Counted from the first letter of the stretch, positions 44,414 to 57,678 are shown. The stretch is DNA of 64,000 nt from Hemerocallis citrina (GCA_017893485.1 JACEHZ010000375.1:310001-374000), one strand, 5' to 3'. Numbers and translations: made by a program. Notes: generated by a model from the sequence alone, not told the origin.

Positions 44414-45190
44414 TATTTAGCTACAAAGAACCCAGTTGATAGCTTATCAATCTCAAACGACAAGATGCACCATAAGGATCAAGCATATGGAAAGAATTCT
44501 TCAAATCACAGAACTATTGCGCAAACCCTTATGTTCAGATCCAGTACCACTACAAATATTTATAAATAAAGAACGGCAAGTCCAGAGTCCAACTCCTCCC
44601 AAGAGCAGCTCATATGACTAGCCAGCCTCCAAGACAATGAATCACAGGATAAGGCACCAGCGTGTAGAAGACTTCTTATTTCACAAAGCACAAGTCTCGT
44701 TACAACTGCATAATTACGTTGGGTATACATACTTAAGAATCGCTACAAAAGTCTTGCAAATAAAGTACAACCAATTGTCTTAAAGTCATTCTTCCAGCTA
44801 CACACTAAAGGGATGCACCGCCTAAGAGACACAAACCTCTTTACAGGCCTCCCGCCAGTTAACAACCTCCCAGAGTCGCCTCAACTCTTGATGATAAAAT
44901 TCAAGACAAGTCTCCCTTAGGCGGGCGAGCTCCATGTTTACCCTACAACTTTCACCTGAGCAGGCTCCAGCTCCGTCTCTCATAAAGCACCGCGCAAAAA
45001 AATATGTCCCAACACCGTCAAGTGCAACGTATCCTTAAGGAGAGCATGCTCAGTGTCCCAAGGATCTCATTTGATGTACACAACTACTTGTCAGCACATA
45101 GAAGAACGAAATCACCCCAACACTGAACAAACACAAGTGACTTCACTTCAAATTGAAAGATTCAGAACACCCATAACTCATTCGCTCTAA
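44414..45190 (+). other. Tat 3' region, part 3
   Basis: This non-repetitive stretch lies between the 3.8-kb LTR and the hairpin array. I see no gene; frames are short. Confidence 0.5.
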
Positions 45191-45440
45191 AAATGAGCTC
45201 GGCGCTATGCTCGCCATGTGATTTCCTCCCGCCAACAACTCATCAACTCCAAACAACGAGTTCGATGCCATGCGCTTTGCTTAGGTTCCATCAAACAACT
45301 CGTTGGCTCCAACGAGTTCAATGCTCCGCTCTCCGTTTGAGTTCCTTCAACAACTCATTGGCCCCAAACAATGAGTTCAATGTCTTTCTCTTCCTTCAGG
45401 AACTATCAATAATTCGTTGGCTCCAAACAAAGAGTTCAGT
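45191..45440 (+). repeat. Tat hairpin array, first segment
   Basis: Four units carry variants of AACTCGTTG-GCTCCAAA-CAACGAGTT, spaced about 60 bp, up to the insertion of the reversed LTR at 45441. The array resumes at 48853. Confidence 0.8.
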
Positions 45441-48400
45441 TGTCACGCCCCGCTTCCCAAAAATACGGAATACGAGCACATAACAAAAGCCTAGCGAATG
45501 ATTATAATCATCCTTAAGTTGTTTCAAGAAATCTTTGCAACACATCACAGAGTTTAACAGAGTCGGAAGCAAAAGTGGAACCCACATGCAATATTGAATC
45601 AAATTTACCAACATAAATTACTTGAAATCAAATACCATGTTCCCAAATAAACAGAGTCTGGAAAACAATATAAATATCTTGGGTCACATCGCCCAAGTAC
45701 AAATTAATGACCAAGTCTCAAACACAAAAGTAATACAAGTCTCACAAATACAATATTGTTCTAGCATGAAACAAAAATAATAGTAATAATCCAAAAGCAA
45801 CTACTGCTGTAAGTCTCCAGCATCATCGTGAACCTATTCGCCAAAATCTGCAATTCATAGAATGCAGGAAAGGGGAAAGAGAAAACACAAGTACCCGTCA
45901 ATGACAAGTCCGGGTCACAAAATAGAGTAGGATACAAGCACATGGAATGAGATAACTAACTAGCATGTGGTATAGGTATAAAGTCAACATAGTCAAACTA
46001 GCACGGTAAAAGTGTCAAGGGTCACGACATAAATCAAGTATCCTATAAACATGCATCAAGTGCCAAGTATCATGTAAACTTGTATCAGGTATCATGTTTT
46101 ATGTAGATGTTTCATATATCATGTCTCATGTATCATGTAGTCAAGTATCTAGCAAGCAGGTATCATGTCATGTATCATGTTCTTGTATTAAGTTCAAGTC
46201 TTGTGTGATTACTATCTAGGTAGCACGACATGCAACCCATTCTACATGGTTGCTAAACACATCAGTTTCACTTTAGATTTCGTAGGGGACCATGGAGGGC
46301 AGTGTACTCAGGTACAAGCTCCAAGTATCATGTAAATAAGCTCCAAATATCATGTAAACAAGCTCCAATGTTATGCGAGCACGTGACATGAAAATTTTGA
46401 ATCGTGTCATGCAAATCGTGTCAACCTCCAAGTGTAAACAAGCTCCAAATCAAACCAGGTTCTTCCGAGTACACATTTCTGCACTATCCACTACTAGATC
46501 TTTTCCATAAACCCCGGCTTGATTACTTTTATTATTAATATCCAACAAGCATGAATACGTGTAAAATAATGTCGAATAAGCATGTTATGATTAGGTATGG
46601 GTTCAGGATGTCAAATCAGCGAGCATGGGTAATATAGATGCACATATACGAGCAAAATATACTAGGTTCATAATCAGGACAGCAAGACTAGTTAGCACTA
46701 AATTAGTGATTCAAAGAGCTATAGGCAAGAAAATCATGATCTGTAAAAGGATCTGGAAACTAGACATCCACACACTTCTAACGAGTATAATAAAGTCCTA
46801 TACTAGTTCACAACATCTCAGCTTAAAACGCATTTCAACACAGATTTCATGTACAGCCAGAAAACAGGGGAATGACTTCCAACACATAAAAACAGTATGT
46901 AAACTCATCAAATAAATTCACAAAAAATCTGGGATAATCCCCTATATATATAGAATCAAAAAAATAATTTTCATAATTTTACAGAAAGTATAACTAGGTC
47001 ATCAAAAATAAAAGCAACACAAAACCTGGTTTTGATGAATCTGAAATTTCTCAACACTGCTGTACGAGAACAAACATATCTCGCAAACAGGGCATCGAAA
47101 TCCAGTTCTGCTAAAACAGGGTGAAAGTAGATAAAATTCCCCAACTTTCATATCTCACATAAAATTTTCATACAGGAAATATAAATAGGGTGAAAACTGA
47201 AATCAACATAGAACAACACGCAGTTTACAGAAAAAGTAGATCATGGAAAAGGATATGAAATATCACTCAAAACTTATCTTTAAAATACCACATAAATCTG
47301 GGAACTTCCTAACATCATGGGGAAACACTGGGCAAAGTATCATGGCATGTTATCATGTATAACCTAGATCTTGAAAATAAATAGTTAACAAAAACTACCC
47401 CAACTGAATCTGGAAACTACCGACATACATGTACTAAAATTAGCATATCTCCTGCATACAAACTCCAAACGCAGTGAAACCAGTAGGGTTTGAAAATAGA
47501 TTCAGTCCTTTACAGATTACTAAGATGTTCATGTTGAGATTCGGACTCTAACCTAAGCAAAAACAGCAATCTATTCAGTACAACCCAAATTTCCAGATTT
47601 CACAACTAAACTTCAAAACGTCATAACTTCTACAAAAATGATCCAAACTCATCCAAATTCGAAACGCTGCATACCCATCATCTAAATATCATGTCTAAGA
47701 TTTTCTAACATTTCAAAACCTAATATTTTCATGTGGGCAATCCATCAAACCTGGTTCATGCGCTATTTGACCTATGCGATCAAAATCGCGCTTTGGGTGA
47801 AACCTACGGCATAACCTTATCAAAACTCATGTTCTAAGTCATCTATGGCCTGTTTTGAATAATAGAGATGAAACCCACAAATAAAAATCTAATCTTTGTC
47901 CGTCTCTAGTCTTAACTACCCTATTAGGTGAACTTTCTACTTGTATCAACTAATGACATGATGTACAAGTTACTTGCCTCTTTGACGATGAACACGATGC
48001 TACGAAGCCTAGCAATGAAAACCCACGTGCAAAAGTCCTTCCACGCGCGATTCCAAGCGAACCCACGAACCGAAACTTGCCTACGATCGTCTCCTTGATG
48101 CACGAACTCAAACGGACACCACCCACAACTCCAAATCAGCAAAGGGATATAGGGGAGGAGGGGGGGGGGGCTATTTTGAAAAGCGGGTGCTGCCTTGGAT
48201 GGGGTTCGGCCACACAAAGGGAGAAGAGACGAGGTAATATGAAGCGGGGTTGTATAATATGGTGGATGGGAAGGGTTTCAATGGTCGGCTAGGGCAAGAG
48301 AGGGGAGAGGGAGGTGTCGGCCTGGGATAGGAGAGTGCAGGCCGGGGCTAGCTTGGGGAAGGGGTAGCCGGCACACAAGGGAGAGAAGGAAAGGAGATTA

Positions 48401-48852
48401 GGGTTCGTGATCAATTAGATGAGGGGGTATTTATAGAGGATCAAATGTGGGTTAATGGGTAGTGGATATCAATAGGATTAAATGGGTATACAATTTGGTA
48501 ATGGATATTGGGTAGATTTCAAATGGGGATACAAAATGTAATGAATCCTATGGCTCATAAAATCCCCTTAAAGGCCAAAAATCTCAAATTGATCAAAAAT
48601 TCTCTAAAAATCCATCATGGCCCAAAAATAATTATTAAATATGAACGGGACCAAGAAAATGAGAAAAAGATCTCAAAATGGCGAAAAACGGACAAACGGC
48701 GCACAATCAGCACAAGGAGGTCAACAATACAAGAAAAATAATATATATTGAAAATAATCAAGTATATGGTCCAGAAAAATACAAGGAATATAATAATTCA
48801 CAAAAATGAAAAATACTCTCAAAAATACCAAAAATAAAAAATAGGGGTTACA
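45441..48852 (-). mobile_element. Solo LTR, 3.4 kb, reversed, same family as 15510-19090
   Basis: On the plus strand it starts TGTCACGCCCCG and ends ATAGGGGTTACA, with perfect TCAGT duplications (45436-45440 and 48853-48857). Read on the minus strand the GC-rich 47950-48400 region follows a TATA-like site. It carries the AAGTATCATGT minisatellite at 46020-46200 and GACAAGTCCGGGTCAC-type wording shared with the plus copy. No domain. Confidence 0.9.
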
Positions 48853-49871
48853 TCAGTGCTCTGCTCTCCGCTCGATATCCATCAAATGACTTGTTGGCTC
48901 CAAACAACGAGTTCAACACTCCGCTCTATGCTCGAGCTCCATCAATAACTCGTTGGCCCCAAACAATGAGTTCAATACCTTGCTCTTCCCTCAGGCTCTA
49001 TTAACAACGTGTTGACTCCAAACAACGAGTTCAACACTTCACTCTCTGCTTGAGCTCCATCAAGCAACTCGTTGGCTCTAAACAACGAGTTCAATGCTTT
49101 GCTCTTCATTTGAGCTCCATCAATAAATCGTGGGATCCAAACAATCAGTTCAACATTCTACCCACCACTCGAGCTCCATTAATAACTTGTTGACTCCAGA
49201 CAATGATTTTGACGCTTTGCTCACCGCTCGAGCTCCATCAATAATTCGTTGGCCCCAAATAACAAGTTCAATGCTCCGCTCACCGCTCGAGCTCCATCAA
49301 CAACTCGTTGGCTCCAAACAACGAGTTCAATGCTTTGCACTCCGCTTGAGCTCCATCAAACAACTAGTTCACTCCAAACAACGAGTTCAACGCTCTGCTC
49401 TCCGCACGAGCTCCATCAACAACTCGTTGGCCCCAAACAACGAGTTCAACGCTCCACTCACCATTCGAGCTTCATCAACAACCTGTTAGCTTCAAACAAC
49501 GAGTTAGATACTATCCTCTTTACTTGAGCCCTATCAAGCAACTTGTTGACTCCAAATCACAAGTTCAACGTTCTGATCACCGCTCGAGCTCCATCAGCAA
49601 CTCGTTGACTCTAAACAATGATTTTACCGCCCCACTCACCACTCAAGCTCCATCAAGAAACTCATTGGCTCCAAACCACGAGTTTAATGCCTTGCTCTTC
49701 ATTCGAGCTCCATTAATAACTCGTGGGCTCCAAACAACGAGTTCAACACTTCAGTCTCCGCTCGAGCTCCATCAACAACTTGTGGGATCCAAACAACGAG
49801 TTCAACGCTCTGCTCACCACGCGAGCTCCATCAACAACTTATTGACTCCAAAAAACGAGTTCAATGCTCTG
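48853..49871 (+). repeat. Tat hairpin array, second segment (best preserved)
   Basis: About seventeen units of roughly 60 bp follow the pattern GCTCGAGCTCCATCAA, AACTCGTTG, GCTCCAAA, CAACGAGTT, CAACGCTCTGCTCACC. The unit at 49302-49327 has a perfect 9-bp stem and 8-base loop. Open frames on the plus strand (49130-49877) follow the repeat period and give repeated peptides; they are not accepted as genes. Confidence 0.88.
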
Positions 49872-52800
49872 TGTTAGGTTTCGAAGGCAATCACTAATTA
49901 AATACATAGCGGAAAAATTACAAAAAATTATCAAAACCTAGCCATGGATCCATGTGAAAACTATAAATTGTGTTTAGGAGTTATACATTAAAGATAGATC
50001 TGCTGTCTCCACAGTATGCCGATCAAAGTAATACAATATTGTGGTGCCTCTACGGTATCCACACGAATGGATCAAATCAATTCCCTCACGCCGCGGTGCT
50101 AGCTGCAGGAAGGGTATGTTCCTCCTGATCTCTTTCTTTTTCACAACTTCTGTGATTGCTAGGGTTTTCTCATTAGTGACTTTTCCACAGATACATATCT
50201 GCAGAAAATCAACCCTAAGAGAGTGATGAGGCTGTTGGGCTCACAATCTGACCTGGGTCAGATTCGTATATGGACCTTTGAACTTTAGTCAGCCCATTTA
50301 ATCTAATTATATGTCCAATCAATGTCAGGAGTCCAAGTCTTACTTGGATCCCCAATTAAATTCATCTTATGAATTTAAATCCCAATTTCGATCCAATCCA
50401 AGTATGTGACCCTGTAGGTTTCCATTATATTGACAGTAATACTAGAATCATATTCTAGTATTACAAATACTGAGCGGTATCTAACAATACATCACTGCTA
50501 CTCAAGTAACGGGAGTTTCAATAATTTGACATAACCTATCCATGACCAATGTTACCATGTAGTCTATTTCCTTTGTCCATATATCTTAATTGACCACAAG
50601 GCATAGAGCGTGTCACCTTTGTATAGTTTTGTCACGCTCCGCTTCCCAAAATACGGGAATACGAGTCCATGACTGAGGCCCAGCGAATGATGCGAATACA
50701 CCATTCATAAGCTGTACAGGTAACTCAACAACAAGATAACAACAAAACCACGCAGACATGTAAAATCACAATAGGATAACAAAACTATATGACATAGTCC
50801 ACAACATAACCAAAAGCTAGAAAAAAAAAGTAGTTACGGGTCAAACACGCCCGGAATACAATAAAGAGTAGCATGAATAAAATATAAACTAAAGATAACA
50901 TGATAATTAACAAGACTAAAACACTTGATCAGCAATACCTTTGGGTAACTCTCCATTCGGACCTGCAAGTACATTATTACAAAAAGAAGAAACAAGAAGA
51001 TACCCGTTAATGCAAGTTACGGGCCGCAAGTGGTACAAGTTAAGGGGAAAAGTACAAAAACAAAACAAGATGCAGGAAAAAGAATAAAGAATCAAGAATC
51101 ATGTAATTGGAGAAATACAATATGTAAACAGGATCATGAACAAGACATCATGAAACAAGTGGCATGTAAACAAGTAATTAAGTAAACAAGTATCAAGTAT
51201 GATGTAAACAAGTAGCAAGTATTAAGTACCAACTGATCATGTTTAAGTCTTGTATTACTCCTATCTAGGTAGCACTTCATGCATCCATCCTTTTACTACA
51301 TGGTTGCTACATACAATCAGTTACGTTTAAGCCTAGTGGTGGATTCTATAGTTCACGTACTCAGGAAAAACATATCAATTGTATCTTGTATCGAGATACG
51401 TGCAAAACTTGTAACGTGAAACATATAGAGTGTAAACTTGTAGCGTGAAACATATAAACTTATAATTTGCAAACTTGCAACTTGCATCGGGAAACCACGA
51501 GCTCCCGTCTGAGTACGCTCTTCTATATTTTCCACTACTAGATCTTTACCCTTATATCCTGACTTGTTACTTTTATTAATTTAATCAATAATAACAAGAT
51601 ATCGTATTTAAACTACTATCACGAGTAAAACAATCATGCACATAATCATGTGTAATCCTAAGAGTACATATGTGTGTATCAATCGTATTCATGTAATACA
51701 TGTGGCAACAAAGTATTCACGATCATATGCGAATACGAGATCGACGGATTATGTATAGCAACAGATTTCAATTCGAACGAAGAATACGAATTAGAGTCAA
51801 AAAATATAATTGCGGTATTTTTCAGAGTAAGCTTGTACGAGAACAAATGAGTTGTACAAGAGGATACTTGCTTGATAACTGATGACGATGATACCAAATA
51901 CAAGAATAACAAGATCAGAATCCCGGGCGATGCTCTAAATTGCGTGCGAGACACGTGCAAAACACCAAACGGCGAACTCCAAACAGCAAACACGTACACA
52001 CAGCAGATCCAACAGCAAGAGCAACACACGCACACTGGATGGGGCAAAATAGCAAATAGCAATCTAGATTCCGTGTGCCAAAACACAGAACACCGAAATT
52101 GACCAATCGGTGAGCGTCTTCAACCTCTCTCTCTCTCGAGAGAGAGAGAACGGGCGGGAGGACTACGACGCTGGGGATGGCATGGCACTACGGAGGGGCG
52201 ACGATGACTTCGGCGAGGCGGGACGGCAGTGCTGTGGTCGGGAAGTGACACAACAGTGAGAGGGACGGTGAGCTCTGTTTTCCGCTCGAAAATAGGGGAA
52301 CGACACAGGGGGGACCACGACAGTCAGCGTAAGAGACAGGGAGCGGGAGGAAGAGGAGTTGACGGTGGTCGAGATCGCAGTCGACGGAGCTTCAACGATG
52401 GCAGGATGGAGGGGATGGCTGGGCAGTGCAGAGGTAAAGAAGAGGGGTGATGGGAGTTTGAGGCGGCGCTGCGAGGTTGAAGGTGAGGTGGATGAAGAAG
52501 CTTGGGCGACGAGGGCGGTCGATGGTGGTCGAGCTCAGGTTGAGCGGAAGAGAGGCGACAGGCGAGGAGCTTAGCAACGGTGACAGCGGCGAGCGGGAGG
52601 CTCGAACGGGAGGTTGCGCTCTGGGATGAGGGTGAGCCTGAGGTGGAGCGGGCTGGCGACGAGTGGGAGACAGGGCGTCGATGGGGAAGACGCATGGATG
52701 TGCTCGAAGGGGGAGGGGGTGACGATTGGTCTGTTTGGTTTTTGGAACAGAGGAGGGGAAAGAGGAAGACGGGGAGAGAGAGAGACGTGAGGGGGGATTT

Positions 52801-53903
52801 TATATAAAATAATAAATATATAATATAATAAATATAATAATGGGTAGTTATGAGATAGTGGGGGTTATGGGGTTACGGGAGGTGAAGAGTGGGGGGAATG
52901 TGAGGGGATTTGTATATGGGTAGTTAAATTTGGGTAGAGTAGGATAATGGGTTAACAGGTTGAGATCCAATAGATGTGGGTTTGGGTTGTAAACTTGGGC
53001 TTTATATCTGGGCTTCACAAATTAGAATAAATATAAATAAAAGGAATGTGAAATTGGGCTTCAAAAGAGTAGAGAATTTTATAGGGAAAAATTTAAATAC
53101 AAGAATACAGGGGAAGAAAAATACAAATCCGTATAAACGGGAATGGGGGTTACAAAATTAATCTTTGGTTTCTTGATGTCCGAGTATAATTCCTAAAACC
53201 AATGAGATCAATATCTTATATTGACTCATTTGAGCATGACCATGCATTTTGTAGTGTCACTCAATCAAGGGGCCCGTAGATATCTCTCATGTTATGTAAG
53301 AGGGAGAAATCCTATCTAAGTCACTCACATCTCTCAGCATGATTTGTAGGATATCCAATAATTGACTTTATAATCACTTTATTACAGGTAACGTTTGACG
53401 GCATTAAAACATATAACTTCTCATGTAGGGAACCTAGTGACTTCATGTCAAAGGACTACGTACATCATGGTCACTGTGAGAACCGCTTATGACACTCACG
53501 TAACGATCCATGCAACGTTCTTATGGTGGGTCAGTCCGGTACATTATTACTCTAATAAGTACTCATATGAAGACTTGATATCTCATATCCATGACCCGTG
53601 AGAATGTTTATCAGTCTATGCATACATTAGTCTCTATGTATTATCGTTGTCCTAATTCACAATAATACTCGACTAGGGACATTTAAGAACAGTGTTCTGA
53701 TTTCAGCCATTAGGATCTCATAATCAAGACATGTACTTGATATACCATGACATTGAACTTACTATTCTAAGGGCTTCATTATGTTCAGTTAATTCACAAT
53801 AAATAACACAATAAATGAAATTCCTAAATATGAAATAAATATCATGATACAATGTAAACTAGTAATGTCAATACACAACTGGCCTCTAGGGCATACACCA
53901 ACA
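49872..53903 (-). mobile_element. Angela-like Ty1/copia solo LTR, reversed, carrying a nested LTR
   Basis: The minus strand starts TGTTGGTGTATGCCCTAGAG and ends TTCGAAACCTAACA, the terminal wording of Angela-type LTRs. The target duplication is CTCTG (49867-49871) versus CTCTA (53904-53908), one change. With the nested LTR (50630-53154) removed it is about 1.5 kb, a normal Angela LTR length. No coding region. Confidence 0.85.
50630..53154 (-). mobile_element. LTR of the TGTAACC/TGTCACG family, 2.5 kb, nested in the Angela-like LTR
   Basis: On the plus strand it starts TGTCACGCTCCG and ends TGGGGGTTACA. It is homologous in layout to 45441-48852: AAGTATC words near 51180, GC-rich leader at 52130-52800. 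Flanks AGTTT and AAATT do not make a clear duplication, so the insertion may have been rearranged. GC-rich frames (52229-52807) are not genes. Confidence 0.75.
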
Positions 53904-54671
53904 CTCTACTCACTGCTTAAGCTCCATCAGCAATGAGTTTGATGCCCTCCGCTCTCTGCTTGAGCCCTTTCAACAACTCGTTGGCTCCAAACAACGAGTC
54001 CAACGTCTTGCTCTCAGTACGAGCTCCATCAACAACTCGTTGTCTCCAAACAACGAGTTCAACACCTTACTCTTCACTAAGGCTCCATCAACAACTCGTT
54101 CACTCCAAATAATGAGTTCAACATCCTACTCTTCGCACAAGCTTCATCAACAACTCGTTGACTCCAAACAACGAGTACAGTACCCCGCTCTTTGCTCGAG
54201 TTCTTTCTACGACTCCTCATCTTCACTCAATAAGCTCGGCATCGAACATTGTCTTAGAGTTACCTCTACCAAATTTGTTGGGAGCAAACGGCAAGTTCAA
54301 AGTCTAACTTCGTCAAAGAGTTCCCTATTAACTTGCTGGGATCAAACGACAAGCTCTATGTTCAACTCCGTCTCAAGAGTTGCCTCCTACAAAATTTGAC
54401 GGGTGCAAACGGCATGCTCAAATGTTCAACTCCATCACAGAGTTCTCTTTTAACTTCCTGGGATCAAACAACAAGTTCTACGTTCAACTCCAATACAAGA
54501 GTTCTCTACTAACTTGCTGGGATCATTCAGCAAGCGCTAGATCAACTAAGTCAAAAAGTTGCATCTACACAAACTTGCTGGGCACAAACAGAAAGTTCAA
54601 ATGTTCAACTCTGTCTCAGAGTTGTCCCCTAACTTACTGGGATCAAACAGTAAGTTCAACACCCAACTCCG
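53904..54671 (+). repeat. Tat hairpin array, third segment
   Basis: The first half continues the AACTCGTTG type; the second half changes to the AACTTGCTG/AACTTACTG type with GGNNCAAA loops. The hairpin at 54631-54656 is perfect with a third stem version: AACTTACTG, GGATCAAA, CAGTAAGTT. It stops at the Athila insertion. Confidence 0.85.
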
Positions 54672-56246
54672 TGTTTTGAAATCTAGATGATCTAAATAAA
54701 TAGATAAACTAGACACAAATTAAAACCTCGCAAGTGTACGAATCGTTTATAGAAGCGTAGTGACGAGCAAGGGTCGATCCCACAGAGATTGTAGAAGTTA
54801 AGTTACTAATCAATAAAAAGAAATAAGATTCTTGAAATGTTATTCTAAAAGAAATGAAAATGAAAGGATAAAAATCTAAATTAAATGGCATCACAATTTG
54901 GGTCACGAATATCTATTTAAGTAGTTGGGCTTTGATTTCCACCTGTAGTCAATAATGCTAAGTTACTACTCTAATTACTCATGTTTGTTCCTCTAAGGGC
55001 ATGGTATCTACTCCTTAAAGTTATTGTTTCCCTAAGCCAAGAATTAGGCATGGTATCTACTCTAATTCGTTTCTTTCCTTAAGTATTTAGCATGGTATCT
55101 ACTAAGTTGCACTTAAGGAAAACATAGGAACAATGAAAACGAACAAACACTTGAAGTTCTAGAAATTGGTATCAGATCTAGATCCTTCAAGTTGATTAAA
55201 CCAAGAACCCCTAAAGATTCCTGTGTTACACGTTATGGGCATGAGATACGGGTCGTCTCTATACTCATATAACAGATTCAGTTTTATAATATGCAAACTT
55301 GATAAACTCAGATTCTGTATGGCAGTCGACTTGCTGTCACTCTCAGTCGACTGCTCTTAGAACTTCTGAACAAGTTTGATTATTATAAATCTATACCAAT
55401 ACAATCAGTTTTAATCAATAAGTAATAGAGTAGCATTCAGAAGAATATATAAGCATTACATGACTACGGTTTCAATCTACCCAACTATGAAATTAGTTGC
55501 ACATAATACAACCTTTATTGATTAATAACATAGAATTCATGACTCTACAATAAGAATAAAAAGTAAAGGAAGAATGATGTTGAAATTAAGCCCAATCAGC
55601 AGTCGACTTGTTCTTCTCTTTCCTTGATGCCCGTGTCTTGATGCTTGCTGTTGATGGATCCGGCCTCCCTCATAATGCCTCTTGGTTGATATTTATAGAA
55701 CAGGGGAAGAGAGTTAGGGTTTGCACTTTTTCCAGAAAAGTCCTCTTCTTTCATTTATTTCCTTCCTTATTTGATCTGCGTTTTATTTCTTTCTCTTTTC
55801 TTCTTTTCTTCCTTTTCTGCTAACCACGTGCTCTTGCCAATCCCCGGTCTCTAGCTTTGATTTGTTGGAGAAGTTGTTATTCGCATATAACCTGGGTTTG
55901 GATAACTAAATCTTGCTTCGTATTTGGATGAGGATGACTCTTCGCTGTTCTTATCTTTTGACTCCGCCGCATACCAGTCGACTGGTGTTGGAGCAAGTCG
56001 ACTGTGCCGAGCAGCTGCTTCCTCTCTGTCTAGTCGACTGTTGAGGACCCAGTCGACTGTTGCTCTGCTGTTCCCTGTATATCATCCTCTCAGTCTGTAT
56101 TAGTCTAGAATCTGCTTCGTTTTGCTGCTTTTGGTTGTTTCCTATGGAAAAGAGAAAAGAAGAGTAAAATAACACATAAAGAGCATTTAAATGTCTAATT
56201 GCACTAAGATTATTGCTCCTAAATGTGAATATTATTGGGTTCATCA
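54672..56246 (-). mobile_element. Athila element LTR (3' LTR on the element's strand)
   Basis: TGTTTTGAAATCTAG to TTGGGTTCATCA on the plus strand. It holds AGTCGAC palindromes near 55323, 55347, 55602, 55976, 56000, 56030 and 56050. Confidence 0.93.
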
Positions 56247-56262
56247 AATACCCCCAAACTTA
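56247..56262 (-). other. Polypurine tract of the Athila element
   Basis: The minus strand reads TAAGTTTGGGGGTATT directly before the LTR start TGATGAACCC. A second TAAGTTTGGGGGTAGTT lies at about 57066-57082, a possible internal tract. Confidence 0.8.
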
Positions 56263-57273
56263 GCTTTTGCTTGTCCTCAAGCAAAAAGTAAAATTATGAA
56301 CAAGGGAAAAATAATAGTAGACTCAACCCATCACACCAAGAAGTCTCAGTATGCAACGTCAAAATTAAAAATATAAACAATTTCAAAGAAAGTAAAAACA
56401 AGCATACTCACTTTCTCCAGTGCAATTATTTAGTCATAATCCCCAACTCAATCATATTTGTCATGCCATTAATTTAATTATCGTATGTAACAACTCCATC
56501 CGTGATTATCCCTTTTCTCTACTACAAACCGAATAGCAAACTAGAGGTTTTTTTTTTTTTTTTTTTTTAGTTTTTTTTATATATATTTTTTTTAAGTCTC
56601 TTCTCTAAGTTGTCACTTGCCTTTTGACGCGAGTGCAAAACATTTGTGATGAATCCACCCGGTTACTCAACAAGTCACAAACTTTAAGTGCTTTGCATAC
56701 TCATATTTTAAGTTGCCGTTTGACGTAAAAGTAAACATTGGTGATGAATACCTCTAGTTACTAAGCAACTCAAAACATTGGAGTAGATTGACTTTATTCA
56801 AAAAAAAAAATTTTCCCTTTTTTTATTACTCTATTTACTTAAACTCTGTTTAGGACTAGGTCAAAGGGGATAATCACGAGAAAAAGCATCACATTTGTCT
56901 CTAATGTATAATAGCATGACTCATACAATTTTGTAAGGAATTATGAAACTTAACAACCCTAAAGTAAATAAGTATACTTACTCTTACTTTATAAGAAATT
57001 GTTTATCCCAAAAAAAATCAAAAGACTCCAAATGGTTAAAATCAAAAGACTCCAAATGTAAATAACTACCCCCAAACTTAGATGGAACATTGTCCTCAAT
57101 GTTCGCACAAAAACTTAAAATAGGCATGTGTTACCACCCAGTTTGAAGGAAAGAAAATAAAGTAAAGAAATAAAGAAATGATTAAAGAAATAAATAAATA
57201 GAGAGTGTAAGTACTCCCCTAAAAAATTGGGTTGCCTCCCAATAAGCGCTGTGTTTCTTGTCTTCAGCTAGAC
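56263..57273 (-). other. Athila 3' non-coding region
   Basis: This region contains a 23-base poly-T at 56547-56569. A direct repeat around TTGACGYRAAAGTAAACATTGGTGATGAAT with ACTCAACAAGT/CTAAGCAACTC lies at 56620-56780. No gene. Confidence 0.6.
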
Positions 57274-57678
57274 TCAATGAGTTTGTGCAATGTATTGAAT
57301 GGCTCGCGGCTCACAACTCATCTTATTATAAGGTTTCCCCCTATGCCCATTCACCTTGAACGTTTGATTTTTCTCGAATGCTCCATGTGGGGAAACCTTT
57401 GGAGCAATGTCTGGACCGTACCATCTTGACATAAGCCTATCTGCAATGGTCCACCTTAATGCACCTTTGTGTTTTTGCAAGACTCCCTGCAGCTTCTCTT
57501 CTTCATGCATCCTTAAGTTTGCAGCAACTGTCACAGGTAATGTCTGGTTTTCCCCCAAATATTCATACTTCAAGTGTTCATATAGTGGCTTCAGCTCCAC
57601 ATCTAATGTCCTAGTAGCAGTCGACTTGTTCCGTTCACCAGTCGACTGGTCTGAGAAAACACAAGTGTTATCAGACAC
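57274..57678 (-). pseudogene. Athila pol remnant: pre-RT segment fused to the C-terminal tail
   Basis: Residues 24-80 (DVELKPLYEHLKYEYLGENQ .. LQKHKGALRWTIAD) are the conserved segment just before reverse transcriptase. Residue 81 onward (RLMSRWYGPDIAPKVSPHGA .. FKVNGHRGKPY) is the segment after integrase (SRW.GPF.V..V.PHGAV..., FKVNGHRLK). Everything between, meaning reverse transcriptase, RNase H and the integrase core, is absent. The junction at about 57438 keeps the frame. Confidence 0.85.

Noticed and set aside
48853..49871. CRISPR-like array of palindromic repeats
   Set aside because: The 60-bp units are repeats throughout with no unique spacers, the units drift, and the context is a plant retrotransposon.
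49130..49877. Long overlapping plus-strand frames with repeated peptides
   Set aside because: They follow the 60-bp hairpin repeat, which is divisible by three, so stops are avoided by periodicity. Two frames are open at once.
52229..52807. Several overlapping frames on both strands in GC-rich DNA
   Set aside because: High GC lowers stop frequency; the segment is the transcribed leader of a reversed LTR and carries no domain.
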